Both the position numbers and the translations under genes were made by a program. A DNA stretch of 64,000 nucleotides from an uncultured Bacteroidota bacterium (GTDB lineage Bacteria; Bacteroidota; Bacteroidia; Bacteroidales; UBA932), in NCBI GenBank assembly GCA_937901965.1, contig CALGSW010000001.1, positions 347,169 to 411,168 of the forward strand, written 5' to 3'. Each line of letters starts with the position of its first letter. The first letter of the stretch is position 1. This document shows positions 23,327 through 32,105 of the stretch, piece after piece. The notes below the pieces were generated by a model that was given only the letters and a program-made list of their open reading frames with translations, ran no database searches and was not told the origin of the DNA.

Positions 23327-25201
23327 CTACTCTCCGTTCATTGAGCTTAAAAACTCCATGTTATTTTCAGATCTCAAAAGCCTTGTCTTCATAAACTCCA
23401 TAGCTTCCACCGAGTTCATATCTGCCAGGTAGTTTCTAAGAATCCAGATTCTGTTAAGTGTCTCCTTATCAAAGAGAAGATCGTCTCTTCTGGTGCTGCT
23501 TAGTGTTACGTCAACAGCAGGGAATATTCGTTTATTTGAAAGTTTTCTGTCAAGCTGAAGCTCCATATTACCGGTACCCTTGAATTCTTCAAAGATGACC
23601 TCATCCATTTTTGAGCCGGTTTCTGTTAGTGCAGTAGCAATGATTGTAAGCGAACCTCCGTTCTCAATGTTCCTTGCTGCTCCAAAGAAGCGTTTTGGTT
23701 TGTGAAGTGCATTCGCATCAACACCACCGCTCAATACTTTTCCGGATGCAGGCTGAACAGTGTTAAATGCCCTTGCCAGCCTTGTAATTGAATCCAGAAG
23801 TATAACCACATCATGTCCGCACTCTACAAGTCTCTTGGCCTTCTCAAGAACAATGTTGGCAACCTTTACATGTCTTTCAGCAGGTTCGTCAAATGTAGAG
23901 GCAATAACCTCGGCCTTAACACTCCTCTGCATGTCTGTTACCTCCTCCGGTCTTTCATCAATAAGAAGAACAATCATGTAAACTTCAGGATGATTGTCTG
24001 CAATTGCATTTGCTATATCTTTAAGTAATACTGTCTTACCCGTTTTTGGCTGAGCAACAATCAATCCGCGCTGACCCTTACCGATGGGTGCGAAGAGGTC
24101 AACCACTCTTGTTGACAGATTATTGTGTCCGTTAGAAGTAATATTGAATTTCTCTTCTGGAAAAAGTGGCGTTAAGAAATCAAAAGGTACCCGGTCTCTT
24201 ATAAACTCAGGGCTTCTTCCGTTAATTTGCTTAACCTTTACAAGTGGAAAGTACTTATCACCCTCTCTTGGAGGTTTAATTTCACCTGTAAGTGTATCTC
24301 CGGTTTTAAGTCCGTACAATTTAATCTGAGACTGTGATATATAAATATCATCCGGTGAGTTAAGATAATTGTAGTCAGATGATCTCAAAAAACCATAGCC
24401 ATCTGGCATAATCTCAAGTACACCTGTTGCCTCAACCTCCCCCTCAAATTCAATTTTAGGTCTTACCGGATTCTCCTTAACAGACTTAGATTCAGATTGA
24501 TTATGCTTAACAAACTCACTTACGGTTTTCGGCTGATTGTTCTCAAGTTTGAGCTCCCTTGTAACAGCCACTATTGCCGCAACCTCCGCATCTGATGTAG
24601 GTACCTGCTTCTGATCAGGAAAGAGTTTTTGTTCCTGTATGCGCCTCTGATCGTTTGGCTGTCTGTTTTCAACATTTTTTTGATCAGGATTCTGTCTCTG
24701 ATCTGAATGTTGCTTAATTTCAGTTACTGGTTTTGATTCAGGTGCCGGTTTTGACTCATATGCCTGCTTTATTTCTGATTGCGTAGTTTGCACAGACTGC
24801 TGTTTATTTTCAGCCTCTCCGGATCTTTTTCTTGCAGGACGCCCTCTCTTTCTCTGAGATGATTTTGATTCCTCTTGTTTAGATTCAGCCTTAACCTCTG
24901 TTTGCACTTCAGGTTTTGGATCCTGAACCTGTTCAACCTTTAATTCGCTATCCGCACTTTTAGGCTTATCATCTCTCTTCTTGGGACCTCTTTTATTTGT
25001 CTTCTGATTGTTATTCTGAGGAATTGGCTTTTTAACAATCAAAGGAGCCCCGGATTTGCTGCCAACTTTGGCCTGCTCATCAAGAATTTCGTAAATTAAA
25101 TCCTCTCTGGTTAGTTTTTTGAAATTGCTCAGCTTTAGCTCTTCAGCAATTGCAAACAGGTCTTCCTGACCCTTCTTGCTTAACTCTACTATGTCGTACA
25201 T
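23327..25201 (-). CDS. rho: Transcription termination factor Rho with long disordered insertion
   Basis: 624 aa, about 200 residues longer than E. coli Rho. The Rho N-terminal helix bundle (~1-50) is followed by a low-complexity Lys/Gln/Pro/Glu-rich segment (~55-245, repeated DQK/QNPDQK-like words). Next come the cold-shock RNA-binding domain (GVLEIMPDGYGFLRSSDYNY) and the hexameric ATPase with Walker A AQPKTGKTVLL, Walker B VVILLDSITRLARA, and Q/R loops near LSGGVDANAL. Insertions of this kind are known in Bacteroidetes Rho, where the disordered region was shown to drive condensate formation in B. thetaiotaomicron. Own promoter upstream. Confidence 0.96.
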   Translation of the reverse strand: MYDIVELSKKGQEDLFAIAEELKLSNFKKLTREDLIYEILDEQAKVGSKSGAPLIVKKPIPQNNNQKTNKRGPKKRDDKPKSADSELKVEQVQDPKPEVQTEVKAESKQEESKSSQRKRGRPARKRSGEAENKQQSVQTTQSEIKQAYESKPAPESKPVTEIKQHSDQRQNPDQKNVENRQPNDQRRIQEQKLFPDQKQVPTSDAEVAAIVAVTRELKLENNQPKTVSEFVKHNQSESKSVKENPVRPKIEFEGEVEATGVLEIMPDGYGFLRSSDYNYLNSPDDIYISQSQIKLYGLKTGDTLTGEIKPPREGDKYFPLVKVKQINGRSPEFIRDRVPFDFLTPLFPEEKFNITSNGHNNLSTRVVDLFAPIGKGQRGLIVAQPKTGKTVLLKDIANAIADNHPEVYMIVLLIDERPEEVTDMQRSVKAEVIASTFDEPAERHVKVANIVLEKAKRLVECGHDVVILLDSITRLARAFNTVQPASGKVLSGGVDANALHKPKRFFGAARNIENGGSLTIIATALTETGSKMDEVIFEEFKGTGNMELQLDRKLSNKRIFPAVDVTLSSTRRDDLLFDKETLNRIWILRNYLADMNSVEAMEFMKTRLLRSENNMEFLSSMNGE

Positions 25202-25261
25202 TAAATTTGATTGGGAATTGTATTGTGGATTTATCTGAACCGTAAATCACCGAATTCTCTG

Positions 25262-25292
25262 CAAATATAGTTAATTACTTGAAAAGCACAAA
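25262..25292 (-). promoter_or_regulatory. Bacteroidetes-type promoter for rho
   Basis: Minus strand TTTG (25292-25289), 19-nt spacer, TATATTTG (25269-25262). The TTTG is made from the end of the T run of the ridA terminator. The leader before rho is about 60 nt. Confidence 0.8.
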
Positions 25293-25317
25293 AAAAAGTG
25301 GAGCATGGCCCCACTTT
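25288..25317 (-). terminator. Rho-independent terminator after ridA
   Basis: Minus strand AAAGTGGGGC pairs with GCTCCACTTT (10 bp, one G-T), loop CAT, followed by a T run that ends in the -33 box of the rho promoter. Confidence 0.85.
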
Positions 25318-25320
25318 CAA

Positions 25321-25701
25321 CTATTTAGCAGCAATCACATCAGCCTCAACAAGGCCACCCTTAGGTAATCCCTTAACTGCAAAAGCTACCCTCGCAGGAA
25401 AAGGCTCTTTAAAAAAAGTTGCGTACACTTCGTTCATGGCACCAAAGTCTGCCATATCTGTGAGATATACTGTGGTTTTTACAACATTCTCAAATCCATA
25501 GCCGGCCTCCCTGAGTATATGTTCAATGTTTCTAAAAACCTGAACACACTGCTCTTTAACTCCGCCCGGAACAAATTCACCAGTATTTACGTCAATAGGA
25601 AGCTGACCTGATACATACAGAAATCCATTCATTTCAACAGCCTGGTTGTAGGGTCCCACAGCCTTTGGGGCTGCAGGTGAAGATATTATTCTTTTACTCA
25701 T
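25321..25701 (-). CDS. ridA: RidA family enamine/imine deaminase
   Basis: 126 aa, typical length. Clears reactive 2-aminoacrylate-type enamines made by PLP enzymes. Conserved AVGPYNQAV, FLYVSGQLPID, the catalytic Arg in PARVAF and the C-terminal Glu in GGLVEADVIA are present. The upstream near-consensus box TAACTTTA is the only promoter-like sequence seen. A terminator lies directly after the stop. Confidence 0.93.
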   Translation of the reverse strand: MSKRIISSPAAPKAVGPYNQAVEMNGFLYVSGQLPIDVNTGEFVPGGVKEQCVQVFRNIEHILREAGYGFENVVKTTVYLTDMADFGAMNEVYATFFKEPFPARVAFAVKGLPKGGLVEADVIAAK

Positions 25702-25738
25702 GATTAATTATATGGTATTTAGTAAAGTTAATGAATAA

Positions 25739-28402
25739 CTAGAAATTATCCCAGTAACTTGATCCTTTTTTAAATTTAAGCAAATCTGCAAGTGCCGATG
25801 CAGTTGCACTTATTCTGAAGCTCCAGCTCTGCCATTGTCCTGTTGGCACCCATGACACGGAAATATTAAAGCAATGAAGGTCGTAAGATGCGCTGAGCTG
25901 AGTGGTTGTAAGAGTAAACTTTGAGAGATCCACATTAGTGTTGACATTAATATTAAATGCCTTTGTAATTCTCAGTTGACCGGAGAGACCGAGAGTTTGA
26001 GTATGAACATGCCTTGTTGACAGCATATCTTTCTGATTATCATACTCATATCTTTTCCCATATGAGTAGTTGTAATTAAAGCTTACGGTCCAAGGGACAG
26101 AAGGATCCAGATAATATACCCACCCTCCCGGAATATACTCTCCGGTCACAGGATGGTAGTAAATTTTTGTATAGTCTCTTGGCTCAGATCGCACCCCTCC
26201 AAATGTTTCACTCTCTGCCGGCTGGTTGCCTGCCCCGGGAAACTTTCTGACACCGCCTTTACGCTCACCCTTTCCGGAAAACTGGTAAGAGAGGGTCATA
26301 CTGGCATTTTCAACTCTGGCAATTTTTAATCCGCCCTCTTTTGAAATGTTGAACTGATTAATTACCCTCCCTCTGTTATCAACTGCATATGGATTGAGCG
26401 AGGCATTTGCACTGAATCCCAGTGATCCGAATACTGTAGTATTCATATTCACAGAAATATTAGAGAGCTTGAGAGAGTCTGCCAGAAAATTGTAAGATCC
26501 TCCTATAGCAAGATTATCGATTAACTTGATTTTTTTGGTCCCTGTGCCTGTAGTATCATCAATATCCCTTAGTTTAGCTTCCAAATTGTTGCCTACAGAA
26601 AAATTAAGAGATGCATTCCTCCCCGTACCCGGAGGAGAGTAAACAAGACCATCATATCTGTTGTAGTTTACAAGATGCTGTATTCCATTCTCATCAACAT
26701 AATCAAGGGTTCTGTAACCATTTCCCGGCGTACCAAGTTCCGGTCTGTAGCTAAATGATATTGTAGGTGTAATCATATGCCTCATGGCCTCCATCTTGGC
26801 CCTCTTACCAAAGTTAAATGTCCCGTAGATTCTGGTACTCATTGATAATGAAGCAGAAAACTCCTGAGTAATGCCAAAATGACTAAACATCTTGCTTACC
26901 TGACTTTCAACTCTCTGGGTCTCCTGATTGAAATACTTATCATTGGTCTGAAAGAACCAGTTCATTCCGTAAGAGACACCGGGCGAGAAGTTGAGGTACC
27001 TTAGTAAAGTAAATGTCGGCAGACCTATTGAGAAATTATGTCTCATTCCGCTTCTGAATTTCGATAGAAAGTCAGGCGAACTGAAATCCTTTAATTTAAA
27101 GTTTACCTTGTTATCAAGTGTAGTGTTATAGCTCAGTGAAATTGATTCATAAAACCTCTCCTTTCCTACCCTTTCCTTACTTTTGAAAGGATATATACGA
27201 TTCATTGTAAGTGTAAAGTTTGGAACAGTGAGGGCATATGAACTGTCCAGAGAGTTTTGACTGTGGAGCATATTTACCGACAGGCTGAAAGGGGAGTCGG
27301 CAAATGTTTTTGAATAGGATATAGAGGATGAGACCTGGTTCTGCAGACTCTGCTGAACATCCATAGAGTTAAATCTGTTATTCAGAGGTGTAGAAAAATT
27401 AACCGATGCTCTGAACGATGCTCCCGGCATTGACTTTGAATCCTGTGCATGGCTCCATCTGATTGAGAAATCCTTTGATTGAAAAAAGTCAGTACTACCC
27501 CTCTCTCCGGTCTGGTTATTTGAATAATTCACAGAGAAGTCTCCGTTAAATTTGTATCTCTTCCTGTAGCGTGCAGTGAGCATTGCATTCCATGAACCCA
27601 GGGAGTAGATATCCCCTGTAACGGAAACGTCAAAATACTCTCCTATTACAAAATAGTATCCAAGCCCCTTAAGGCCGAATCCTCTGGCTGCCTCCTCCTG
27701 AAAAGACGGTATCAATAGGCCACCCGATCTTTCAGGTTTCTCCGGAACAAATCCAAAAGGGAGGGCGAATGGTACAGGCACATCCTCAAGCACCAGATAA
27801 GCAGGGCCAAAAACCGTAGTTCTTTTGGGCTCTGTTACCGTTCTGACTTTAGTCATCCTCAGAAAAAAATGGGGGTGATCCAGATCGCAGGTTGTGTACT
27901 TCCCTTTTGAAATATTGATAGAATTATCTGCCATCTTCTTTATGTTGGTACCATGAAGATAACCCTCAGATTCCTGAGTAATCATATTTGTAATCCTGGC
28001 CTTTTTTGAGATAAAATTGTAGTACACCTTCTCCATCTCATAAGTGCTGCTCCCCTCCTTGAGAACCGGCCTTCCCTTCATTACACCCGTACTATCCTTT
28101 ATACCTGTTGCAAAAACAGTTCTGGTATCCAGGTTATACTCCATATATTCTGCAGTAAGCTCAATATTATCATATCTTACCGTAACATCGCCATAATAAT
28201 ATATCATTTTTCTGCCACCTGAAAAATCCTCAACTATTGAGTCCCTGGCAACGGAAAAAGCAGGAAACTCAACATCTCCTTTACGTTTCAGAGTATCGGA
28301 AGCTGTTGCAAGGGTGTCGGGTTTTAATGACTGGCCCTCCGCCCTCTGCGCAAACATCATTAACCCAAAAATGGCCAGAATGGTATAAGTGATTCTCTTC
28401 AA
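25739..28402 (-). CDS. lptD: LPS-assembly outer-membrane protein LptD-like
   Basis: 887 aa from a TTG start. This TTG was chosen because it begins a clean signal peptide (MKRITYTILAIFGLMMFAQRAEG); the open frame upstream reads nonsense and overlaps the divergent amidase gene, and there is no ATG at a sensible place. An OstA/LptA-like domain follows (~50-190: YYYGDVTVRYDNIELTAEYMEYN, MKGRPVLKEGSSTYEMEKVYYNF), then a large beta-barrel region with repeated Ser/Thr/Asn and Tyr/Phe strands, ending LLKFKKGSSYWDNF. It inserts LPS in the outer leaflet. Bacteroidetes LptD proteins are diverged, so the role is by fold and layout. Confidence 0.82.
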   Translation of the reverse strand: MKRITYTILAIFGLMMFAQRAEGQSLKPDTLATASDTLKRKGDVEFPAFSVARDSIVEDFSGGRKMIYYYGDVTVRYDNIELTAEYMEYNLDTRTVFATGIKDSTGVMKGRPVLKEGSSTYEMEKVYYNFISKKARITNMITQESEGYLHGTNIKKMADNSINISKGKYTTCDLDHPHFFLRMTKVRTVTEPKRTTVFGPAYLVLEDVPVPFALPFGFVPEKPERSGGLLIPSFQEEAARGFGLKGLGYYFVIGEYFDVSVTGDIYSLGSWNAMLTARYRKRYKFNGDFSVNYSNNQTGERGSTDFFQSKDFSIRWSHAQDSKSMPGASFRASVNFSTPLNNRFNSMDVQQSLQNQVSSSISYSKTFADSPFSLSVNMLHSQNSLDSSYALTVPNFTLTMNRIYPFKSKERVGKERFYESISLSYNTTLDNKVNFKLKDFSSPDFLSKFRSGMRHNFSIGLPTFTLLRYLNFSPGVSYGMNWFFQTNDKYFNQETQRVESQVSKMFSHFGITQEFSASLSMSTRIYGTFNFGKRAKMEAMRHMITPTISFSYRPELGTPGNGYRTLDYVDENGIQHLVNYNRYDGLVYSPPGTGRNASLNFSVGNNLEAKLRDIDDTTGTGTKKIKLIDNLAIGGSYNFLADSLKLSNISVNMNTTVFGSLGFSANASLNPYAVDNRGRVINQFNISKEGGLKIARVENASMTLSYQFSGKGERKGGVRKFPGAGNQPAESETFGGVRSEPRDYTKIYYHPVTGEYIPGGWVYYLDPSVPWTVSFNYNYSYGKRYEYDNQKDMLSTRHVHTQTLGLSGQLRITKAFNINVNTNVDLSKFTLTTTQLSASYDLHCFNISVSWVPTGQWQSWSFRISATASALADLLKFKKGSSYWDNF

Positions 28403-28460
28403 AAACAAAATAATTGCTACTTTTGCAAAGCGCAAATTTAAACAATAAACAACATATATA

Positions 28461-29591
28461 ATGCTCCGGAAAGTACTTTTGATCTTTTTTTGCCTTCTGC
28501 ATATGATGCCATTACAAGCGCAAAGCAGCTCAAGGGTGGCTTTAAAAAAAGTTGTTATTGATGCCGGACACGGCGGTAAGGATCCCGGAGCAATCAGTAT
28601 AAACAAGAGACACAGAGAGAAAGACATTACTTTAGCCGTTTCACTTATGGTGGGTAATCTGATAAAGGAGTCCTATCCTGATGTTGATGTAGTATATACC
28701 AGATCAACCGATGTTTTTGTCCCTCTTGAAATAAGGAGCCAGATTGCAAACAAAGAGAAGGCAGATCTCTTCATCTCAATCCATGTTAACTCTGCAAGAG
28801 CAAGGTCTGCATCAGGAACTGAAACTTTTGTGATGGGTATTGACAAAAGCAGTTCAAATCTGGAGGTATCAAAACTGGAAAACAGTGTAATTCTTCTTGA
28901 GGGTGATGATTACTCAGCAAAGTATGAAGGCTTTGATCCAAACGTACCTGAGTCATACATAATATTTTCGTTACTACAGAACGCTCATCTGGAGCATAGT
29001 CTGGCATTTGCATCTCTGGTGCAGGATCAGCTATCCCGCGGACCCATTACAATTAACAGAGGTGTTAAGCAGGCCGGACTGGTTGTTCTATGGAGGACTA
29101 CAATGCCGGCTGTGCTTGTTGAGCTTGGGTTTATTTCAAACAGTTCAGATCTTGAAGTTCTTGTAAAAAAAGAGAATCAGCAGAAAATGGCAAAATCCAT
29201 ATTTGACGCTTTTACAAATTTTAAAAAAGTTTATGAGGGTGATGAAAATGGTCCTCTGTTAACACCTGCTAATTCTACAAATCAGGCAAGGCCGGCAAAA
29301 GAGGAAAAAGTGTATGAGGTTGTTAATATTAAAGAGGAAAAAGAGTTAGACGAGGGGTATTACTCTATACAACTAATGGCTGTAACAAAAGTACTTAAAA
29401 AAGGAGCCTCTGATCTGAAGGGTTTAAAGGAGTACGATTTCAAGAAAGTGGGGAATTTTTACAAATATCACACAGGAGTCTTCACCAGGCTTTCAGATGC
29501 TTCAGGAGCCCTTACTGAAATAAAGAGAAAATTTCCTCAGGCATTTATTATAAGAATAGAAAACAACACTATAGTTCCACTGAAAAAATAA
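28461..29591 (+). CDS. N-acetylmuramoyl-L-alanine amidase (Amidase_3)
   Basis: 376 aa. Signal peptide (MLRKVLLIFFCLLHMMPLQAQS), then a zinc amidase domain with metal ligands His in VIDAGHGGKDPGA, Glu in HREKDITLA and His in FISIHVNSA, and catalytic Glu in VLVELGFISN. The last ~80 residues (GYYSIQLMAVTKVL...FIIRIENNTIVPL) look like a SPOR-type peptidoglycan-binding domain. It splits septal peptidoglycan in the periplasm. A -7 box TACTTTTG is at 28418-28425. Divergent from lptD, followed after 3 bp by the MCE gene. Confidence 0.9.
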   Translation: MLRKVLLIFFCLLHMMPLQAQSSSRVALKKVVIDAGHGGKDPGAISINKRHREKDITLAVSLMVGNLIKESYPDVDVVYTRSTDVFVPLEIRSQIANKEKADLFISIHVNSARARSASGTETFVMGIDKSSSNLEVSKLENSVILLEGDDYSAKYEGFDPNVPESYIIFSLLQNAHLEHSLAFASLVQDQLSRGPITINRGVKQAGLVVLWRTTMPAVLVELGFISNSSDLEVLVKKENQQKMAKSIFDAFTNFKKVYEGDENGPLLTPANSTNQARPAKEEKVYEVVNIKEEKELDEGYYSIQLMAVTKVLKKGASDLKGLKEYDFKKVGNFYKYHTGVFTRLSDASGALTEIKRKFPQAFIIRIENNTIVPLKK

Positions 29592-29594
29592 AAG

Positions 29595-30512
29595 ATGAAA
29601 ATAAAACTTACAAAAGAGCAGAAAACAGGACTCTTTGCACTAGTTACTCTTATTGCAACATACTTTCTGATAAACTTTCTCAAAGGGCAGGATTTCTTTA
29701 ATAAGAACAACATATATTTTGTAAAATACGAGAATGTTGAAGGACTAACCCCTACCGGACCTGTCTATTTTAAAGGGCATAAGATTGGAACTGTTGAATC
29801 AATTGAATTTGTAAAAGAGAGCGGAGACTTTATTGCCAAATTCAAAGTTAAGGCAGAGTACCCCATCCCTTCAAATTCTGTTGCAATGATTTATTCGGCA
29901 GACCTTCTTGGATCAAAAGCTGTAAAAATAGTTCCGGGCGATTCAAAGGAGATTATGAAACACAAAGACACACTCGCATCCGGCATGGAGGTGGGTCTTG
30001 TTGAAAAACTTGTATCTGAAATAATGCCTCTCAAAGACAGCATATCTACACTGCTGTCATCACTAAATACGACTGTTAACGGAATTAACCAGATTCTGGA
30101 TGAAAATGGCCAGGCAAATATAAAATCAATTATTGCAGGACTAAACAGGACTATTCGCAACTTTGAAGCTATATCTTCCAATCTGGGTGAGAGTGGGCCG
30201 GAAATATCCGCAACTTTGGAGAACCTTAAAAATCTTACGGCAAAACTAGACAGTGCAGCTGAACCTCTAGGAAACACAGTGGGCAATCTGTCAAAGATAA
30301 CTGACTCCCTGGCAGCCGCCGATCTTGCCGCAACCATAGGATCTCTCAGGACACTGCTGGACGAACTTAGAAATCCGCAGGGATCTTTGGGCAAACTTAT
30401 GGCTACTGATTCTCTGCACAACTCTGTAAACACCCTTGTGAAAAATCTTGATGAATTGATAGAAAATATCAATAACAATCCAAAAAAATACATAAAGATA
30501 ACGGTGTTCTAA
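29595..30512 (+). CDS. MCE/MlaD-domain protein
   Basis: 305 aa. An N-terminal membrane anchor (GLFALVTLIATYFLINFLKG), one MCE domain (~37-120: YFVKYENVEGLTPTGPVYFKGHKIGTVESIEF) and a helical C-terminal tail rich in Leu/Asn heptads, as in MlaD-like lipid-transfer subunits. These scaffold phospholipid shuttling between the membranes. The partner permease and ATPase (MlaE/MlaF) are not adjacent, so the complex is presumably encoded elsewhere. Confidence 0.88.
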   Translation: MKIKLTKEQKTGLFALVTLIATYFLINFLKGQDFFNKNNIYFVKYENVEGLTPTGPVYFKGHKIGTVESIEFVKESGDFIAKFKVKAEYPIPSNSVAMIYSADLLGSKAVKIVPGDSKEIMKHKDTLASGMEVGLVEKLVSEIMPLKDSISTLLSSLNTTVNGINQILDENGQANIKSIIAGLNRTIRNFEAISSNLGESGPEISATLENLKNLTAKLDSAAEPLGNTVGNLSKITDSLAAADLAATIGSLRTLLDELRNPQGSLGKLMATDSLHNSVNTLVKNLDELIENINNNPKKYIKITVF

Positions 30513-30580
30513 ATCAGGCATTTACAATATTGGAAAAATCTATTTTTTCTTTTCTGAAAAAATTTATCATTGAGCAACAG

Positions 30581-30628
30581 GCACTTGAAAAATTCTTGAA
30601 TTTTACAAGTGCTTTTTGATTTTTTTTT
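30581..30628 (+). terminator. Rho-independent terminator after the MCE gene
   Basis: Long hairpin: GCACTTG...CAAGTGC as outer stem and AAAATTC/GAATTTT inside, with one A-A mismatch, followed by TTTTTGATTTTTTTTT. It isolates dnaA from the upstream operon. Confidence 0.85.
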
Positions 30629-30679
30629 ACAGAATTTATCCCCAATTTTGTAAGCAATCTAAACTTCAAACCATAATCC

Positions 30680-32095
30680 ATGACCGATCAGAAACATATA
30701 GCTGTGTGGGATAATTGTCTTCGAATTATAAAAGATAACATTCCTCCCAGCAGCTTTAAGACATGGTTCGTTCCCATCAAGGCGGTCAAGTTCTCAGACT
30801 CAGTTTTAACAATTGAGGTACCATCGGACTTTTTCAGGGAATATCTGGAAGAGCAATTCATTGAGCTTATTGGAAAAACATTAAGACGCGTAGTGGGTAA
30901 CAATGCAAAGCTTGAATACAATGTAAGGGTTGTATCAAATGAGGAGGCCGTAACAATGCCTCAGCAAGGCGTGCATGAGCTCACAAACAAAACTGTCCCT
31001 TTTCCGGCTCAGACTGGTTCATTTGCAAATCCTTTCGTTATTCCGGGGCTTCAGCAAAGACAAATTGATCCACAATTGAATCCTAACTTCAGCTTCAGAA
31101 ACTTTGTCGAGGGAGAGTGCAATCGTCTGGCAAGAGCAGCCGGACTAAACATTGCGTCAAGTCCGGGAAACAACTCTTTCAATCCTCTTTTTTTGTACGG
31201 AGGATCGGGACTGGGAAAGACGCATCTTGCACAGGCTATAGGAATTGACATTAAAGAGAAATTTCCGGACAAAATTGTCCTTTACGTAAGTGCAAACAGG
31301 TTCCAGACTCAGTTCATGGACGCTGCTAATGTAAAGAATAAACTAACAGACTTTCTCCATTTTTATCAGATGATTGATGTCCTCATTATTGATGACGTCC
31401 ACGAATTTGCAGGAAAACCCGGTACTCAAAATGCATTTTTCCACATTTTCAGCCATCTGCATAACATTGGCAAACAATTGATACTAACTTCGGATAAAGC
31501 TCCCTCTGAGCTACAGGATCTTGAACAGAGACTTTTGTCAAGATTCAAGTGGGGACTTGTTGCCGAACTGGCACAACCGGATTTTGAGACAAGGGTCTCT
31601 ATTCTTAAAGCCAAAAGCTACAAGGATGGAATATCCCTTCCGGAAGATGTTATTACATATCTCGCAAACAATATTACAAGTAATGTAAGGGAGATTGAGG
31701 GTACACTTATATCATTACTGGCACAGTCTACCCTGACTCACAGAAAAATCACACTTGAACTTGCAGAGTCTCTAACTGAGAGGTTCGTAAGCAAAAACAA
31801 GACAGAGATATCTGTAGGAAAGATACAGAAGGTAGTCTGCGAATACTTTAAAATAAGCACTGAATCTTTTCTGTCACCATCAAGAAAAAGAGAGTTTGTT
31901 CAGGCAAGGCAGATTGCAATGTATCTGAGCAGAAACATGACAAATAACTCCCTGGCATCCATTGGTGCCCAGATTGGCGGAAGAGATCACGCTACTGTCC
32001 TCCACGCATATAACACAGTAAAGGACCTCATTGACACAAACAGATCATTCAGAAAGTATGTGTCGGATATTGAGAGCCAACTTAAATCAAATTAA
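30680..32095 (+). CDS. dnaA: Chromosomal replication initiator DnaA
   Basis: 471 aa with all four domains. Domain I (~1-85), a linker, the AAA+ domain (Walker A GGSGLGKTHLAQ, Walker B DVLIIDDVHEF, sensor regions) and the DNA-binding domain IV with the signature GGRDHATVLHAYNTV. It unwinds oriC. A DnaA-box-like word TTATCCCCA (one mismatch from TTATCCACA) lies at 30636-30644, within the 5' region, which could serve autoregulation. I see no box cluster, so oriC is not here. No clear promoter consensus found. Confidence 0.97.
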   Translation: MTDQKHIAVWDNCLRIIKDNIPPSSFKTWFVPIKAVKFSDSVLTIEVPSDFFREYLEEQFIELIGKTLRRVVGNNAKLEYNVRVVSNEEAVTMPQQGVHELTNKTVPFPAQTGSFANPFVIPGLQQRQIDPQLNPNFSFRNFVEGECNRLARAAGLNIASSPGNNSFNPLFLYGGSGLGKTHLAQAIGIDIKEKFPDKIVLYVSANRFQTQFMDAANVKNKLTDFLHFYQMIDVLIIDDVHEFAGKPGTQNAFFHIFSHLHNIGKQLILTSDKAPSELQDLEQRLLSRFKWGLVAELAQPDFETRVSILKAKSYKDGISLPEDVITYLANNITSNVREIEGTLISLLAQSTLTHRKITLELAESLTERFVSKNKTEISVGKIQKVVCEYFKISTESFLSPSRKREFVQARQIAMYLSRNMTNNSLASIGAQIGGRDHATVLHAYNTVKDLIDTNRSFRKYVSDIESQLKSN

Positions 32096-32105
32096 GAAGC
32101 CCTAA

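Noticed and set aside
29891..30493. 200-codon minus-strand frame in the MCE gene
   Set aside because: Antisense shadow of a gene with an intact MCE domain; Ser/Arg/Phe-rich translation without a fold.
30513..30679. Replication origin next to dnaA
   Set aside because: Only one imperfect DnaA-box-like word; the rest is a terminator and T-rich DNA.
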